From positions 62,001 to 126,000 of the forward strand of contig PNAG01000026.1 in assembly GCA_003169845.1 (NCBI GenBank): 64,000 nucleotides of DNA. Direction: 5' to 3'. The DNA is from Candidatus Dormiibacterota bacterium (lineage in GTDB: Bacteria > Chloroflexota > Dormibacteria > Dormibacterales > Dormibacteraceae). Below the pieces are notes generated by a model that searched no databases, was not told the DNA's origin, and was given only the letters and a program-made list of their open reading frames with translations. Below are positions 45,919 to 54,768 of the stretch, piece by piece. The number at the start of each line of letters is the position of its first letter. Within the stretch, counting starts at the first letter, position 1. A program made the position numbers and the translations under genes.

Positions 45919-46782
45919 ATGGAATCGAGGCCGAACTTGATGGAACCCATGGCGCTCGCGTTCGCGCGCTCGGTTTCCGAGCGCCCTGCTGACGGCGGCC
46001 TGTTCGGGCCGCGCAGCGTGGTCTGGCGCGTGCATCGCGATCGCAGCTTTGCGCTTGCGGCCCTTCGCTCGCTGATGGTCCAGGCGCTCCACCCGCTGGC
46101 GATGGCCGGGGTTGCCCAGCACAGCAACTGGATGCAGGATCCCTTCGGGCGCATGGCCGCGACGAGTGGCTACATTCTCACAGTCACCTACGGCGACACC
46201 GCTGCCGCCGATCACGTCGCGTCTCGCGTGCGCGCCATTCACGGTCACGTGAATGGAACGGATCCGGTCACGGGCCTCGAATACCGCGCCGCCGACCCAG
46301 CCCTCCTGCTGTGGATTCATGCGGCGATGGTGGATTCGATCGTCCGCGTCGTGCAACGCTACGGCCGCACGCTCGACGCGGCCGAAGCGGACCGCTACGT
46401 GGCTGAGATGGTGCGCTTCGGCGAGATGGTGGGAGTCCCCGCGGAGGACGTGCCCGCCAGTGTCGCCGAGCTCCACGAGTACATCGACTCCGTTGAATTG
46501 CTGCAGGCCACTCCGGACGCGCGCGAAGCGATCGCCGTCGTGCTCGACCCGCCCGGCCTCGACGAAGACACGCGTGAGCTGTGGCACGACCTCGGACAGG
46601 TTGCGATCGGCACACTGCCCGATTGGGCTCGTTCCATGTACGGCTTCGATGAGCCGCCGGCACAATCGATGGAGCGCGAGCCTGTGCGCCAGCTCATCGG
46701 GGCACTCGACCTCGCGTTCGAATCGCTCCCCGGCGTGATGGAGGCACGAGAGCGCATCGAGCTGCGCATGCGGGCCCAATGA
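45919..46782 (+). CDS. MpaB/DUF2236-family oxygenase-like protein
   Basis: About 287 residues from ATG 45919; ATGs at 45940 and 45949 also fit. Family landmarks are WRVHRDRSFALAALRSLMVQ, then HPLAMAGVAQHSNWMQDPFGR, a YGDTA segment and a late LPDWARSMYGF. DUF2236 proteins include MpaB and latex-clearing-type proteins that can bind haem through conserved His residues; two candidate His lie in the HPLAMAGVAQH stretch. It overlaps the ABC1-kinase start by 4 nt. Substrate unknown. Confidence 0.75.
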   Translation: MESRPNLMEPMALAFARSVSERPADGGLFGPRSVVWRVHRDRSFALAALRSLMVQALHPLAMAGVAQHSNWMQDPFGRMAATSGYILTVTYGDTAAADHVASRVRAIHGHVNGTDPVTGLEYRAADPALLLWIHAAMVDSIVRVVQRYGRTLDAAEADRYVAEMVRFGEMVGVPAEDVPASVAELHEYIDSVELLQATPDAREAIAVVLDPPGLDEDTRELWHDLGQVAIGTLPDWARSMYGFDEPPAQSMEREPVRQLIGALDLAFESLPGVMEARERIELRMRAQ

Positions 46783-48182
46783 CGAAACTCCGGCCGGCCA
46801 AAGCGATCCGTCAGTCGCGCCTGGGTCGCACGGCACCCCTCGCACGGCTCGCGCTACGCATCGGAGGCCGCTACCTGGCGCGCTCGCCGCAGCTGATCTT
46901 CACGTCCGTGGAGCGCCGCGGCGAGCTCCGGCACGACCTGGCCCTTCGCTCGGCCGAGGAGGTTGCGGAAGAGCTCGGCTCCATGAAAGGCGCGCTGATG
47001 AAGCTCGGCCAGATGGCGAGCTACGTCGACGAGGACATGCCGCAGACATTTCGCACTGCCATGGCTCGGCTCCAGCACAACGCGCCGCCGATGAGCCCGG
47101 CGCTCGCGACCTCGGTGATCGTCGACGAGCTGGGTGATGCCCCCGAGCGCGTCTTCGCGCGTTGGGATCCGCTGCCATTTGCGGCGGCCTCCATCGGACA
47201 GGTGCACCGGGCGATCACCAAGGACGGTAGAGCGGTCGCGGTGAAGGTGCAGTACCCGGGCATCGCGCGCAGCATCTCCTCGGACCTGCGGAACGTCGCG
47301 CTGCTGCGCCGCATCGCATCGGCCGCGTTCCCGGGGTTGGACACCCGGTCGCTCATCGAAGAGCTTGGCGAGCGCCTGGGCGAGGAGGTCGATTATCTGC
47401 TGGAGGCGGAGAACCAGGAGTACTTTGCCCGGTACTACGACGGACACCCGTTCATCCACGTGCCTCACGCCCTGCGCGAGCTGAGCACAGCGCGCGTCCT
47501 CACCACCGAGCTGGTCGTCGGCGAGCCGTTCGAAAAGGTGCTGCGCTGGGACCAGAGTGAGCGGGACATGGCGGGCGAGACCATCCAGCGCTTCGTCGCG
47601 CGGAGCATGTACCGCCTGCACGCGTTCAACGGCGACCCCCATCCCGGCAACTACCTGTTCCACGGGCGTGGGCGCGTCACCTTTCTCGACTTCGGGCTGA
47701 CGAAGCACTTCAGCGAGGAGGATCTCACTCCGCTGGTGGAGGCCCTGCGATGCCTGGTCATTGAAAAGGACGGCGCCTGCTTCCGATCGGCGCTGGAGCG
47801 GGCCGGGTTTCTCCGGGCAGGCGCCCCCGTGCCGACGGAAACGGTCGTCGATCGTTTCGGCCTTTTCTACGCGACCGTGCTCAACGATGCGCCGATGACC
47901 ATCACGCCCGCGTTCGCCTCTTCGATCGTGCGGCGCTTTTTCGATGCGCGCGGGCCGCTGGCCCCATATAGCGACGTTCCCCGCACCTACGTGGTCCTTC
48001 AGCGCATCAACCTGGGCCTTTACGCGGTGCTCGGCAGCCTCAATGCAACAGCCAACTGGCGCCGGATCGGGGCGGAGATGTGGCCCTTCGTCAATGGGCC
48101 GGCCTCGACACCGATCGGCGAAGCCGAGGCTCGTTGGGAGGAGCAGCGCGCGGAGAGTGGTCGGGTCCCAGCGCTGCGGTGA
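46779..48182 (+). CDS. ABC1/UbiB-family atypical kinase
   Basis: 467 residues. The diagnostic KxGQ motif is at 75-78 (KLGQ). Next come the Ala-rich loop AAASIGQVHRA, VAVKVQYPGI with the ATP-binding Lys, the NGDPHPGNYL catalytic loop and the LDFGL metal-binding motif. Such kinases act in quinone or lipid-linked metabolism and may have ATPase rather than protein-kinase activity. No transmembrane segment is obvious, in contrast to UbiB of E. coli. It is translationally coupled to the MpaB-like gene. Confidence 0.88.
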   Translation: MTKLRPAKAIRQSRLGRTAPLARLALRIGGRYLARSPQLIFTSVERRGELRHDLALRSAEEVAEELGSMKGALMKLGQMASYVDEDMPQTFRTAMARLQHNAPPMSPALATSVIVDELGDAPERVFARWDPLPFAAASIGQVHRAITKDGRAVAVKVQYPGIARSISSDLRNVALLRRIASAAFPGLDTRSLIEELGERLGEEVDYLLEAENQEYFARYYDGHPFIHVPHALRELSTARVLTTELVVGEPFEKVLRWDQSERDMAGETIQRFVARSMYRLHAFNGDPHPGNYLFHGRGRVTFLDFGLTKHFSEEDLTPLVEALRCLVIEKDGACFRSALERAGFLRAGAPVPTETVVDRFGLFYATVLNDAPMTITPAFASSIVRRFFDARGPLAPYSDVPRTYVVLQRINLGLYAVLGSLNATANWRRIGAEMWPFVNGPASTPIGEAEARWEEQRAESGRVPALR

Positions 48183-48185
48183 AGC

Positions 48186-50978
48186 TTGAGTGCCTTCTCC
48201 CTCCCCCGCCCGGGAGAGTGTCGGGGTGGGGGGCGACCCAAGCCGGCGTTGCCTGAAGAGAAGAGCCAGCCTGTCCAAATCACGGCCTTCTGCGTCCGGG
48301 GCGAGCCCATCAGCTACGCCGACGCGATCCGTGGAAACTTCGCGCCGGTCAAGGTTGGCGATCCGTGGGGCCCACCCTGGAGCACGACCTGGTTTCATGT
48401 CCGGGGCCGCGTGCCGGAGGAGTGGGCAGGGCAGCGCGTGGTCGCGTTCTTCGACCTCGGCTTCGACGGGCCGACCGGATTCACCTGCGAGGCGCTGGCC
48501 TGGAAGGACGGCAAGCCCTGGCGCGGGGTCGATCCCAACCACCGCCGGCTGCCCATCGATGGACCTGACGTCGACTTCTATCTCGAAGCAGCGGCCAACC
48601 CGCGAGCTACCGAGGCTGGTCCTGAGCCCGCACCATCGATGATCGCTCTGCGACGATCGCTTGAGCCGGCGTTCGTCTTGCGACAGGCCGAGCTTTCCAT
48701 TCGCGCGTCGCCCGAAGAGGTGACGAGCGACGTGCGGCTCGACCCCACACACAAGGTCACCGCCGTCGGCCATGCACACATCGACACGGCCTGGGAGTGG
48801 CCGCTGCGTGAAGGCAAGCGAAAGGTCGCGCGCAGCTGGTCGACGCAGCTGGCGTTGCTGGACGAGTATCCGGATTTCGTCTTCACTGCCTCGCAGCCCG
48901 CGCAGTACGCGTGGATGAAGGAGTCGTACCCAGACATCTACCGCCGCATCAAAGAGAAGGTCGCCGCCGGCCAGTGGGAGCCCGTGGGCGCGATGTGGGT
49001 CGAGGCAGACTGCAACCTGCCGTCGGGCGAGTCGCTGGTGCGCCAGCTGCTGCTGGGCAAGCGCTTCTTCATGCAGGAGTTCGGGTACGAGACCAGGGTC
49101 CTCTGGTTGCCCGACGTGTTCGGCTACCCGGGCAACCTGCCGCAGCTCATGGCTGAAGCGGGCTGCGATTTCTTCCTCACCCAGAAGCTCTCGTGGAACG
49201 ACACCAACAAGCCCGAGCATCACACCTTTATATGGGAGGGCATCGACGGGTCTCGCATCTTCACCCACTTTCCACCCGCCGACACCTACAACGGCAGCTT
49301 CAGCCCTGAGGAGGTCGAGGGAAGCATCCGCAACTTCAAGGACGGCCACAGCTCGAACCGATCGCTCTACCTGTTTGGTTGGGGCGACGGAGGCGGGGGT
49401 CCCCAGGCCGAGATGATCGAGTCGGCGCACCGGTTGGGCGTGGAGATCGGCCGCGCCGCGGATTTCTTCAGTACGGCTTCTGCCGAGGCCAACGGCCTCG
49501 CCACAGTTGTTGGTGAGCTGTACTTCGAGCTGCACCGAGGCACCTACACGAGCCAGTCACGGACGAAGCGGTGGAACCGGCTCGCGCAGAACGCGCTACG
49601 CCAGGCGGAGATGTGGTCCGTCGCCGCCGGCGGCGACTATCCGTCCAGCGAGTTGGAAGCCCTATGGAAGACTCTCCTGCTGAACCAGTTTCACGACATC
49701 CTCCCCGGCTCGAGCATCGACTGGGTGTACGAGGAGGCCGAGCGCGACCTCGAGCACGTCACGGCTCGGGCGACTGACATCGGTGAAGCGGCGATGGCGG
49801 CAATTGTTGGCTCGGGCGAACAGCTCGTGGCCTTCAACTCGACCTCTCATCCGCGCACTGAGGTGGTCAGCCTCAGCGGCGAATACGCGCGGATCGAGGC
49901 TCCGCCTTGCGGGTGGGCGGTTGTCGTCCCGCACTCACGTGAACCCGAGGTCTCGGTCACCGACCACCGCATGGAGAACGAGCTCCTTCGCGTCGAGTGG
50001 GATGACCGCGGAGTGCTGACCTCGATCTGGGACAAGCAGGCGGACCGCGAGGTGTTGAGCGGGCCCGGAAACCTGCTTCAGCTGCACGATGACAACCCGG
50101 CGCGCTGGGACGCCTGGGACCTCGACCCTGAGTACCGGGCATCTTTCACGGAGCTCACGGAGATCGAGCATGTTCAGAGGCATGGCGGCCTTCGTGGCGT
50201 GTTCCGATTCGAGCGCAGGTTCGGTGACTCGTTCCTCGCGCAAACCATGTCGCTCGAAGCCGGCTCGCGCGTGCTGCGTTTCGAAACGTTCGTCGACTGG
50301 CAGGAGCGGCACAAGATGTTGAAGGTCGCCTTCCCGGTGACCGTGAGCTCGCGCGAGGCGACGTACGAGATCCAGTTCGGCCACCTCCGGCGGCCGACGC
50401 ACGAGGACACGAGCTTTGCCAAGGCGATGTTCGAGGTGTGCGCGCAGCGTTGGGCTGACCTGGGCGATGGCGAATACGGCGTGGCATTGCTCAACGACTG
50501 CAAGCACGGCTACGACATCCGCGGTTCGGTCATGCGCCTCTCCCTCCTTCGCGCGCCCACACATCCGGACCCGACAGCTGACCGTGGCGAACACCATTTC
50601 ACCTATGCGCTCATGCCGCATGGTGGCGACTTCCGCGAGGCGGGCGTGATTGCCGCCGCGGAAGACCTCAACGCCCCCTTGCGAATCGTGGCCGGCAACC
50701 TGACAGGTGACACGCGCCGCTCGTTGGTGGAGGTCGACACGCCGCAGGTCGTGGTCGAGGCGATCAAGCGCGCCGAGGATTCGAACGCGACGATCGTGCG
50801 GCTCTATGAAGCGTGGGGCCGCCCGTGCACAGCGCGAATGCGAACGACGCTCCCGGCATCACGGGCCTGTCTGTGCGACCTTCTGGAGCGCGAGCGCAAG
50901 GAGGTTGGGGTGAGTGACGGCGTGATCGACCTGGAGCTCACGCCGTTCAAGATCCTGACCCTCAAGCTCGAACCCTGA
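48186..50978 (+). CDS. GH38 alpha-mannosidase (short N-terminus)
   Basis: Up to 930 residues (TTG 48186) or about 909 (TTG 48249). GH38 signatures are intact: zinc motif HAHID (196-200) in a GHxHxDTAWEW context, the nucleophile Asp275 in VEADCN, VLWLPDVFGYPGNLPQ and NQFHDILPGSS. It should remove alpha-mannosyl residues from glycans. The family's usual first 30-40 residues, ahead of a P(V/L)x(I/V)xAxxVxGEP strand, are missing, and the DNA there is a GC-rich hairpin repeat. The N-terminus may therefore be truncated or start from a TTG inside the repeat. No signal peptide is seen, so it is probably cytosolic. Confidence 0.85.
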   Translation: MSAFSLPRPGECRGGGRPKPALPEEKSQPVQITAFCVRGEPISYADAIRGNFAPVKVGDPWGPPWSTTWFHVRGRVPEEWAGQRVVAFFDLGFDGPTGFTCEALAWKDGKPWRGVDPNHRRLPIDGPDVDFYLEAAANPRATEAGPEPAPSMIALRRSLEPAFVLRQAELSIRASPEEVTSDVRLDPTHKVTAVGHAHIDTAWEWPLREGKRKVARSWSTQLALLDEYPDFVFTASQPAQYAWMKESYPDIYRRIKEKVAAGQWEPVGAMWVEADCNLPSGESLVRQLLLGKRFFMQEFGYETRVLWLPDVFGYPGNLPQLMAEAGCDFFLTQKLSWNDTNKPEHHTFIWEGIDGSRIFTHFPPADTYNGSFSPEEVEGSIRNFKDGHSSNRSLYLFGWGDGGGGPQAEMIESAHRLGVEIGRAADFFSTASAEANGLATVVGELYFELHRGTYTSQSRTKRWNRLAQNALRQAEMWSVAAGGDYPSSELEALWKTLLLNQFHDILPGSSIDWVYEEAERDLEHVTARATDIGEAAMAAIVGSGEQLVAFNSTSHPRTEVVSLSGEYARIEAPPCGWAVVVPHSREPEVSVTDHRMENELLRVEWDDRGVLTSIWDKQADREVLSGPGNLLQLHDDNPARWDAWDLDPEYRASFTELTEIEHVQRHGGLRGVFRFERRFGDSFLAQTMSLEAGSRVLRFETFVDWQERHKMLKVAFPVTVSSREATYEIQFGHLRRPTHEDTSFAKAMFEVCAQRWADLGDGEYGVALLNDCKHGYDIRGSVMRLSLLRAPTHPDPTADRGEHHFTYALMPHGGDFREAGVIAAAEDLNAPLRIVAGNLTGDTRRSLVEVDTPQVVVEAIKRAEDSNATIVRLYEAWGRPCTARMRTTLPASRACLCDLLERERKEVGVSDGVIDLELTPFKILTLKLEP
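48190..48230 (+). repeat. GC-rich hairpin repeat, copy 3 (5' end of the mannosidase frame)
   Basis: CTCCC...GGGAG arms around a C-rich loop are followed by a GTGTCGGGGTGGGGG-type tail. It is related to 35583-35625 and 38746-38780 and falls at the beginning of the GH38 frame. Confidence 0.55.
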
Positions 50979-50980
50979 CC

Positions 50981-51460
50981 GTGGTGCGGCGTTCGATCCG
51001 GCGCAATTACCTTCTCGGCGGTGTCCTGATCTTGGTGGTTGCGCTGGTCGCTGTTATTGCCGTCGAGCGAGCAGTCGGACCCGCGCAGGAGGCCGGCGGC
51101 CATGAGCACTGTTTCGCGGAATGGTGCATCTCGCCCCAGTCGGTCATGATCGGCACTCAAGAGATCACGGTTCGAGCGCGGGTCAGGAGCGATGCCAAGC
51201 AAGCCTCTCAAAGACCAGACCATCCGCAGGCGTGGGTCGTTGACGCTGCGGGCCGGCAAATCGGGGGACCCCAGCACGCGCTCGATGGGCTGCTGGCGCC
51301 CGGCGATTCGTACGTCACAACGTTGACCTTCAGTACCTCCGAACCAGGAACCTGTCCCCGGCTGCTGGTCAGCGAGGGCGGATGGCCGTCATTTCTCGGC
51401 CTGGGCTATCAGACGAGCCCTTTCACAGCCCAGGCCGAGTGGCGACTATGCGAGGTTTGA
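50981..51460 (+). CDS. Small membrane-anchored hypothetical protein
   Basis: 159 residues from a GTG start 2 nt after the mannosidase stop. RRSIRRNYLL precedes one membrane helix (about 11-32, LGGVLILVVALVAVIAV), so the C-terminal ~125 residues are outside. That part has four Cys (near HCFAEWC, GTCPRLL and RLCEV) that could form two disulfides, and an immunoglobulin-like strand pattern. No family is recognised. Confidence 0.65.
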   Translation: MVRRSIRRNYLLGGVLILVVALVAVIAVERAVGPAQEAGGHEHCFAEWCISPQSVMIGTQEITVRARVRSDAKQASQRPDHPQAWVVDAAGRQIGGPQHALDGLLAPGDSYVTTLTFSTSEPGTCPRLLVSEGGWPSFLGLGYQTSPFTAQAEWRLCEV

Positions 51461-51519
51461 ATCTGGTCCTAGGGAGGAGCTGGGATGCAGAACGCGATTT
51501 GGTCGTAGTTACCGGCGGA

Positions 51520-52521
51520 TTAGGCGTGTCGTGCCGTCGCCGGTAGCCTCAGCAGCTTCTGCGCGTTGCGGTACAGGATCTTTTCGCGGTCGGCTTCGTC
51601 CAGCGCCATCGTCGTAATCGTCCGGAGCTCATCTAATGGCCAGCGCTCGCCGTTGTCGGGACCGAACGGAAAATCGGTGCCGAAGAGGATGTGGTCGGCG
51701 CCGAAGAAGTCGAGAGCCACCTTGACGGCGATTGGCGAGCCGTTGCTGATGCAGTCGTTGTAAAAGCGCCGGAAGTGGTCGAGTGGTTCGCCCGAGAGCT
51801 TGGCGCCCGTCTCGGCCAGCCCGAGCTTCGCGTACTCGGCCGACGTTGACTCGGCGAACGCGGCGATGCGGCCGGCGAAGTAGGGAATCATGCCGCCCAT
51901 GTGGTGAGTGACGAACTTGATGTTGGGGAAGCGCTCGAACACGCCGCCGTAAACCAACCGCGCCATGGCCAGTGAGGTGTCGAATGGCCACGCGAGCACG
52001 CGGTCGAGGAGGTCCTTGCCGATCCAGGGGTAGTAGTTGGCGTGCTGCGGGTGGATCCAGATCGGGAAGTCGAGCTCCGCAGCCCGCTCGTACAGCGGCC
52101 ACATCGACTCGTCGTCCAGCGGCTTGCCCTCGATGTTGGAGAAGATCAGCACGCCCTTCAACCCGAGCTCTCCATGGATGCGCTCGAGCTCCGCCATCAT
52201 CACGTCGTCGACCACCGGCAGCACCCCCACGCCGATGAAGCGATCGGGCCTTCGGGCGGCGAACTCGGCGATCGATTCGTTCGCGACACGAGACAGTCGG
52301 TGGATGTCGGTCCGTTCCATGCCCAGCCATACGGGCGGCCGCGCAAGGATGAGCACCTGCATGTCGAAGCCGTGCTCGTCCATGTAGGCGAGCCGTGCTT
52401 CGTGCTCGAAGTTGTGCTTGCTCTGCGCGTGCAAGGCAGCAAGCTCTTTGCTCGGTTTGACCTCGGCGAGAGCCTCGATCAACCGCATCGGGAAGACGTG
52501 CGCGTAGGCGTCGATCACCAT
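51520..52521 (-). CDS. ACMSD/gamma-resorcylate-decarboxylase-like amidohydrolase
   Basis: 333 residues from the ATG complementary to 52519-52521. The start is MVIDAYAHVFP: Asp4 and His8 are kept but the first His of the usual D-x-H-x-H is Tyr6. Other barrel landmarks are IWIHPQHANYYPW, FVTHHMGGMIPYFAGRI and LFGTDFPFG. This subfamily decarboxylates or hydrolyses aromatic or oxo acids; the substrate is unknown. It has no Shine-Dalgarno sequence, and TATTAT sits just upstream on its strand, so a leaderless mRNA is likely. It is divergent from the molybdenum hydroxylase large-subunit gene with 27 nt between starts. Confidence 0.8.
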   Translation of the reverse strand: MVIDAYAHVFPMRLIEALAEVKPSKELAALHAQSKHNFEHEARLAYMDEHGFDMQVLILARPPVWLGMERTDIHRLSRVANESIAEFAARRPDRFIGVGVLPVVDDVMMAELERIHGELGLKGVLIFSNIEGKPLDDESMWPLYERAAELDFPIWIHPQHANYYPWIGKDLLDRVLAWPFDTSLAMARLVYGGVFERFPNIKFVTHHMGGMIPYFAGRIAAFAESTSAEYAKLGLAETGAKLSGEPLDHFRRFYNDCISNGSPIAVKVALDFFGADHILFGTDFPFGPDNGERWPLDELRTITTMALDEADREKILYRNAQKLLRLPATARHA

Positions 52522-52548
52522 CCCGGATTGATAATACCTGCGAAGGTA

Positions 52549-54768
52549 GTGAGCATCGAAAGCAGATACATCGGACGCTCGATGAAGCGGCGCGAGGACC
52601 CGCCGCTGATCCAGGGCCAGGGGCGTTACGCGGCCGACAACCACGCCCCCGGCACCGTCCACCTGGCCGTCCGCCGCGCCGGGGTGCCTCGCGGCGACGG
52701 ACTGAAAGTCGAATTCTCGGCCGCCCTGGCCATGCCGGGCGTGGTGGGGGCGTGGGCGATGGGCCAGCTCGGTCTGGCGGACGACTACATGCCCGATCCC
52801 AACCCCCAGCAGCCGCTGCCGATCCGGCGCCCGGTGCTCGCGACAGGCGAGGTGAGATTCGAGGGCGACGCGGTGGCGGTGGTCGCGGCGGAATCCGACT
52901 ACCAGGCGCACGATGCGGTGGACGCGATAGAGGTTGAGCTCAACCCCATCTCCCAGACCGAGAGCTCGCTTCCGGGGCAGAGCTTTCGCATTGGCGACGG
53001 CGCGGCAGCGATCGAGCGGGCGCCGATCAAAGTTCGCCAGCACCTGTCGATGGCGAGGATCGAGGGCGCCGCGATGGAGCCGAGGGCTGCGTTTGCGGAC
53101 TGGAAGGATGACGAGCAGAGGCTGTATATCCGGGCGACCGTTGGCGGGGTGCACGTGCTCCGCGACACGCTTTGCCGATGCCTCGGCCTCGAGCGCTCGC
53201 AGGTGATCGCCCTCGCCGAGGACGTAGGCGGCAGCTTCGGCGCCAAGAACCACCCTTACCCCGAGTACATCATGGCCGCGGCGATCAGCCGCCTTCTCAA
53301 GCGACCCGTGCGCTGGGTGGCGAGCCGCTCCGAAGACGGCCACACGACCGGCCAGGCCCACGGCGCCGACCTCGACCTCGAGATCGCCTCGGATGAAGCG
53401 GGTCGCCTGGCCGGCCTGCGTGGAAAGCTCGCCTGGACCATCGGGGCCTATGTGGGCCGGGGCGGCTTCCAGGACGGCAGCATGGCCTCGCACGCGATGT
53501 CGGCTTATCGCATGCCCGCTTTGGATCTCGAGGTGGCGCCGCGCCATTCGGACACGCCACCCACGGCGTTCATCCGGGGAGGCGGGCGGCCGGTGGGCAA
53601 TTTTGGGATCGAGCGCATGATCGACAGGCTCGCCCGGCGCCTCGGAATGGACCCGATCGAGCTGCGCCGGCGCAACCTGATCCAGCCGGCCGAAATGCCG
53701 TACGCGACCGGGCTGAACGAAATCGTCTACGACGGCGGTGACTACCCACGGCTGCTCGAGCTCGCCATCGAACGCGCGGGCGCGAATTCCATCCGAGAAC
53801 GGCAGCGTTCGGCGGAGCCGGTCGGCATCGGGGTCGCCATGTGCGTCGAGTCGACCGGCATCGGGATGCCGGAGCCCTCTCGGGTCGCCGTCCGGGCTGA
53901 CGGCACGGTCCTGGTCTTCGTGGGCAGCACTCCCCAGGGCCAGGGCCACGAGACCTTCGTCGCGCAGGTCGTTGCCGACCGGCTCGGCTGGCCGATCGAG
54001 AAGATCGAGGTCCACGCCGGGGACAGCCGCGATGTTGCTTTCTCATTCGTGACGGCCGGCAGCCGCAGCGCGCTGGAGGTTGGCAACTCAGCCTCGATGT
54101 CTGCAGTCTCAGCGCGTCGCATGCTGCTGGACCGCGCTACTGAGAAGCTCGAAGCAGCCTCCGACGACATTGTGGTCGGCGTCGACGGCGCCGGCGTACG
54201 GGGCGTGCCCGAACGAAGAGTATCGCTACAGGAACTCGTGGCGGATGGTCTCGAGGCGTCGGCCGTCTGGGACTCGAAGGGCAAGAACGCGTGGGCCTCG
54301 AGCTGTCATGTCGCTGTGGTTCGCATCGACGCTGAGACCGGGGGTGTCGACATCGAGCGCTACGTGATCGCGCACGATTCAGGACGTCCCATCAACCCTA
54401 TGACCCTGGAAGGCCAGCTGCACGGCGGCTATGCGCACGGCCTCGGCTACGCTCTCTTCGAGGAGGCGCTTTACTCGCCCGACGGGAACTTCCAGTCGCC
54501 GTCGTTTCTCGACTACACGATCGTCAGCGCACCTGAGCTTCGCGCTGAACCCGAGCTCATCCACACTGAGACGCCCAGCTCGCACAACCCCGAGGGCTTT
54601 CGCGGAGCTGGCGAGGCGGGAACGATCGCCGTGCCGGCCGCGATCGCCAACGCAATCGAAGACGCGCTGTACGCGATGGGCTACGAGGTCGCCGTCGACT
54701 CGGTCCCGGTCACCCCTATGAAGCTGTGGAACCTGATGCGCTCAGGCTCTCGGCGAGAGATTTCTTAG
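52549..54768 (+). CDS. Molybdenum hydroxylase large subunit (xanthine dehydrogenase family), stand-alone
   Basis: 739 residues from GTG 52549. Both XDH-family large-subunit domains are present, with QGQGHE at 463-468 and the catalytic Glu689 in RGAGEAGT. The CO-dehydrogenase loop is absent; the corresponding stretch is AFIRGGGRPVGNFGIER, of the RGxGRP type found in xanthine, isoquinoline and aldehyde oxidoreductases. No FAD or iron-sulfur subunit gene lies beside it, so partners must be elsewhere or borrowed from the cox operon. The last 53 nt overlap the convergent ligase gene. Possibly acts on the substrate of the neighbouring amidohydrolases. Confidence 0.82.
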   Translation: MSIESRYIGRSMKRREDPPLIQGQGRYAADNHAPGTVHLAVRRAGVPRGDGLKVEFSAALAMPGVVGAWAMGQLGLADDYMPDPNPQQPLPIRRPVLATGEVRFEGDAVAVVAAESDYQAHDAVDAIEVELNPISQTESSLPGQSFRIGDGAAAIERAPIKVRQHLSMARIEGAAMEPRAAFADWKDDEQRLYIRATVGGVHVLRDTLCRCLGLERSQVIALAEDVGGSFGAKNHPYPEYIMAAAISRLLKRPVRWVASRSEDGHTTGQAHGADLDLEIASDEAGRLAGLRGKLAWTIGAYVGRGGFQDGSMASHAMSAYRMPALDLEVAPRHSDTPPTAFIRGGGRPVGNFGIERMIDRLARRLGMDPIELRRRNLIQPAEMPYATGLNEIVYDGGDYPRLLELAIERAGANSIRERQRSAEPVGIGVAMCVESTGIGMPEPSRVAVRADGTVLVFVGSTPQGQGHETFVAQVVADRLGWPIEKIEVHAGDSRDVAFSFVTAGSRSALEVGNSASMSAVSARRMLLDRATEKLEAASDDIVVGVDGAGVRGVPERRVSLQELVADGLEASAVWDSKGKNAWASSCHVAVVRIDAETGGVDIERYVIAHDSGRPINPMTLEGQLHGGYAHGLGYALFEEALYSPDGNFQSPSFLDYTIVSAPELRAEPELIHTETPSSHNPEGFRGAGEAGTIAVPAAIANAIEDALYAMGYEVAVDSVPVTPMKLWNLMRSGSRREIS

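Noticed and set aside
46854-49535. An 893-codon antisense frame across the ABC1 kinase and mannosidase genes
   Set aside because: Both plus-strand genes have intact catalytic motifs; the antisense product has no recognisable domain and is a GC-skew shadow.
52522-54015. Upstream extension of the amidohydrolase frame to 54015
   Set aside because: The extra part lies antisense inside the molybdenum hydroxylase gene; family proteins start at the MVIDAYAHVF position.
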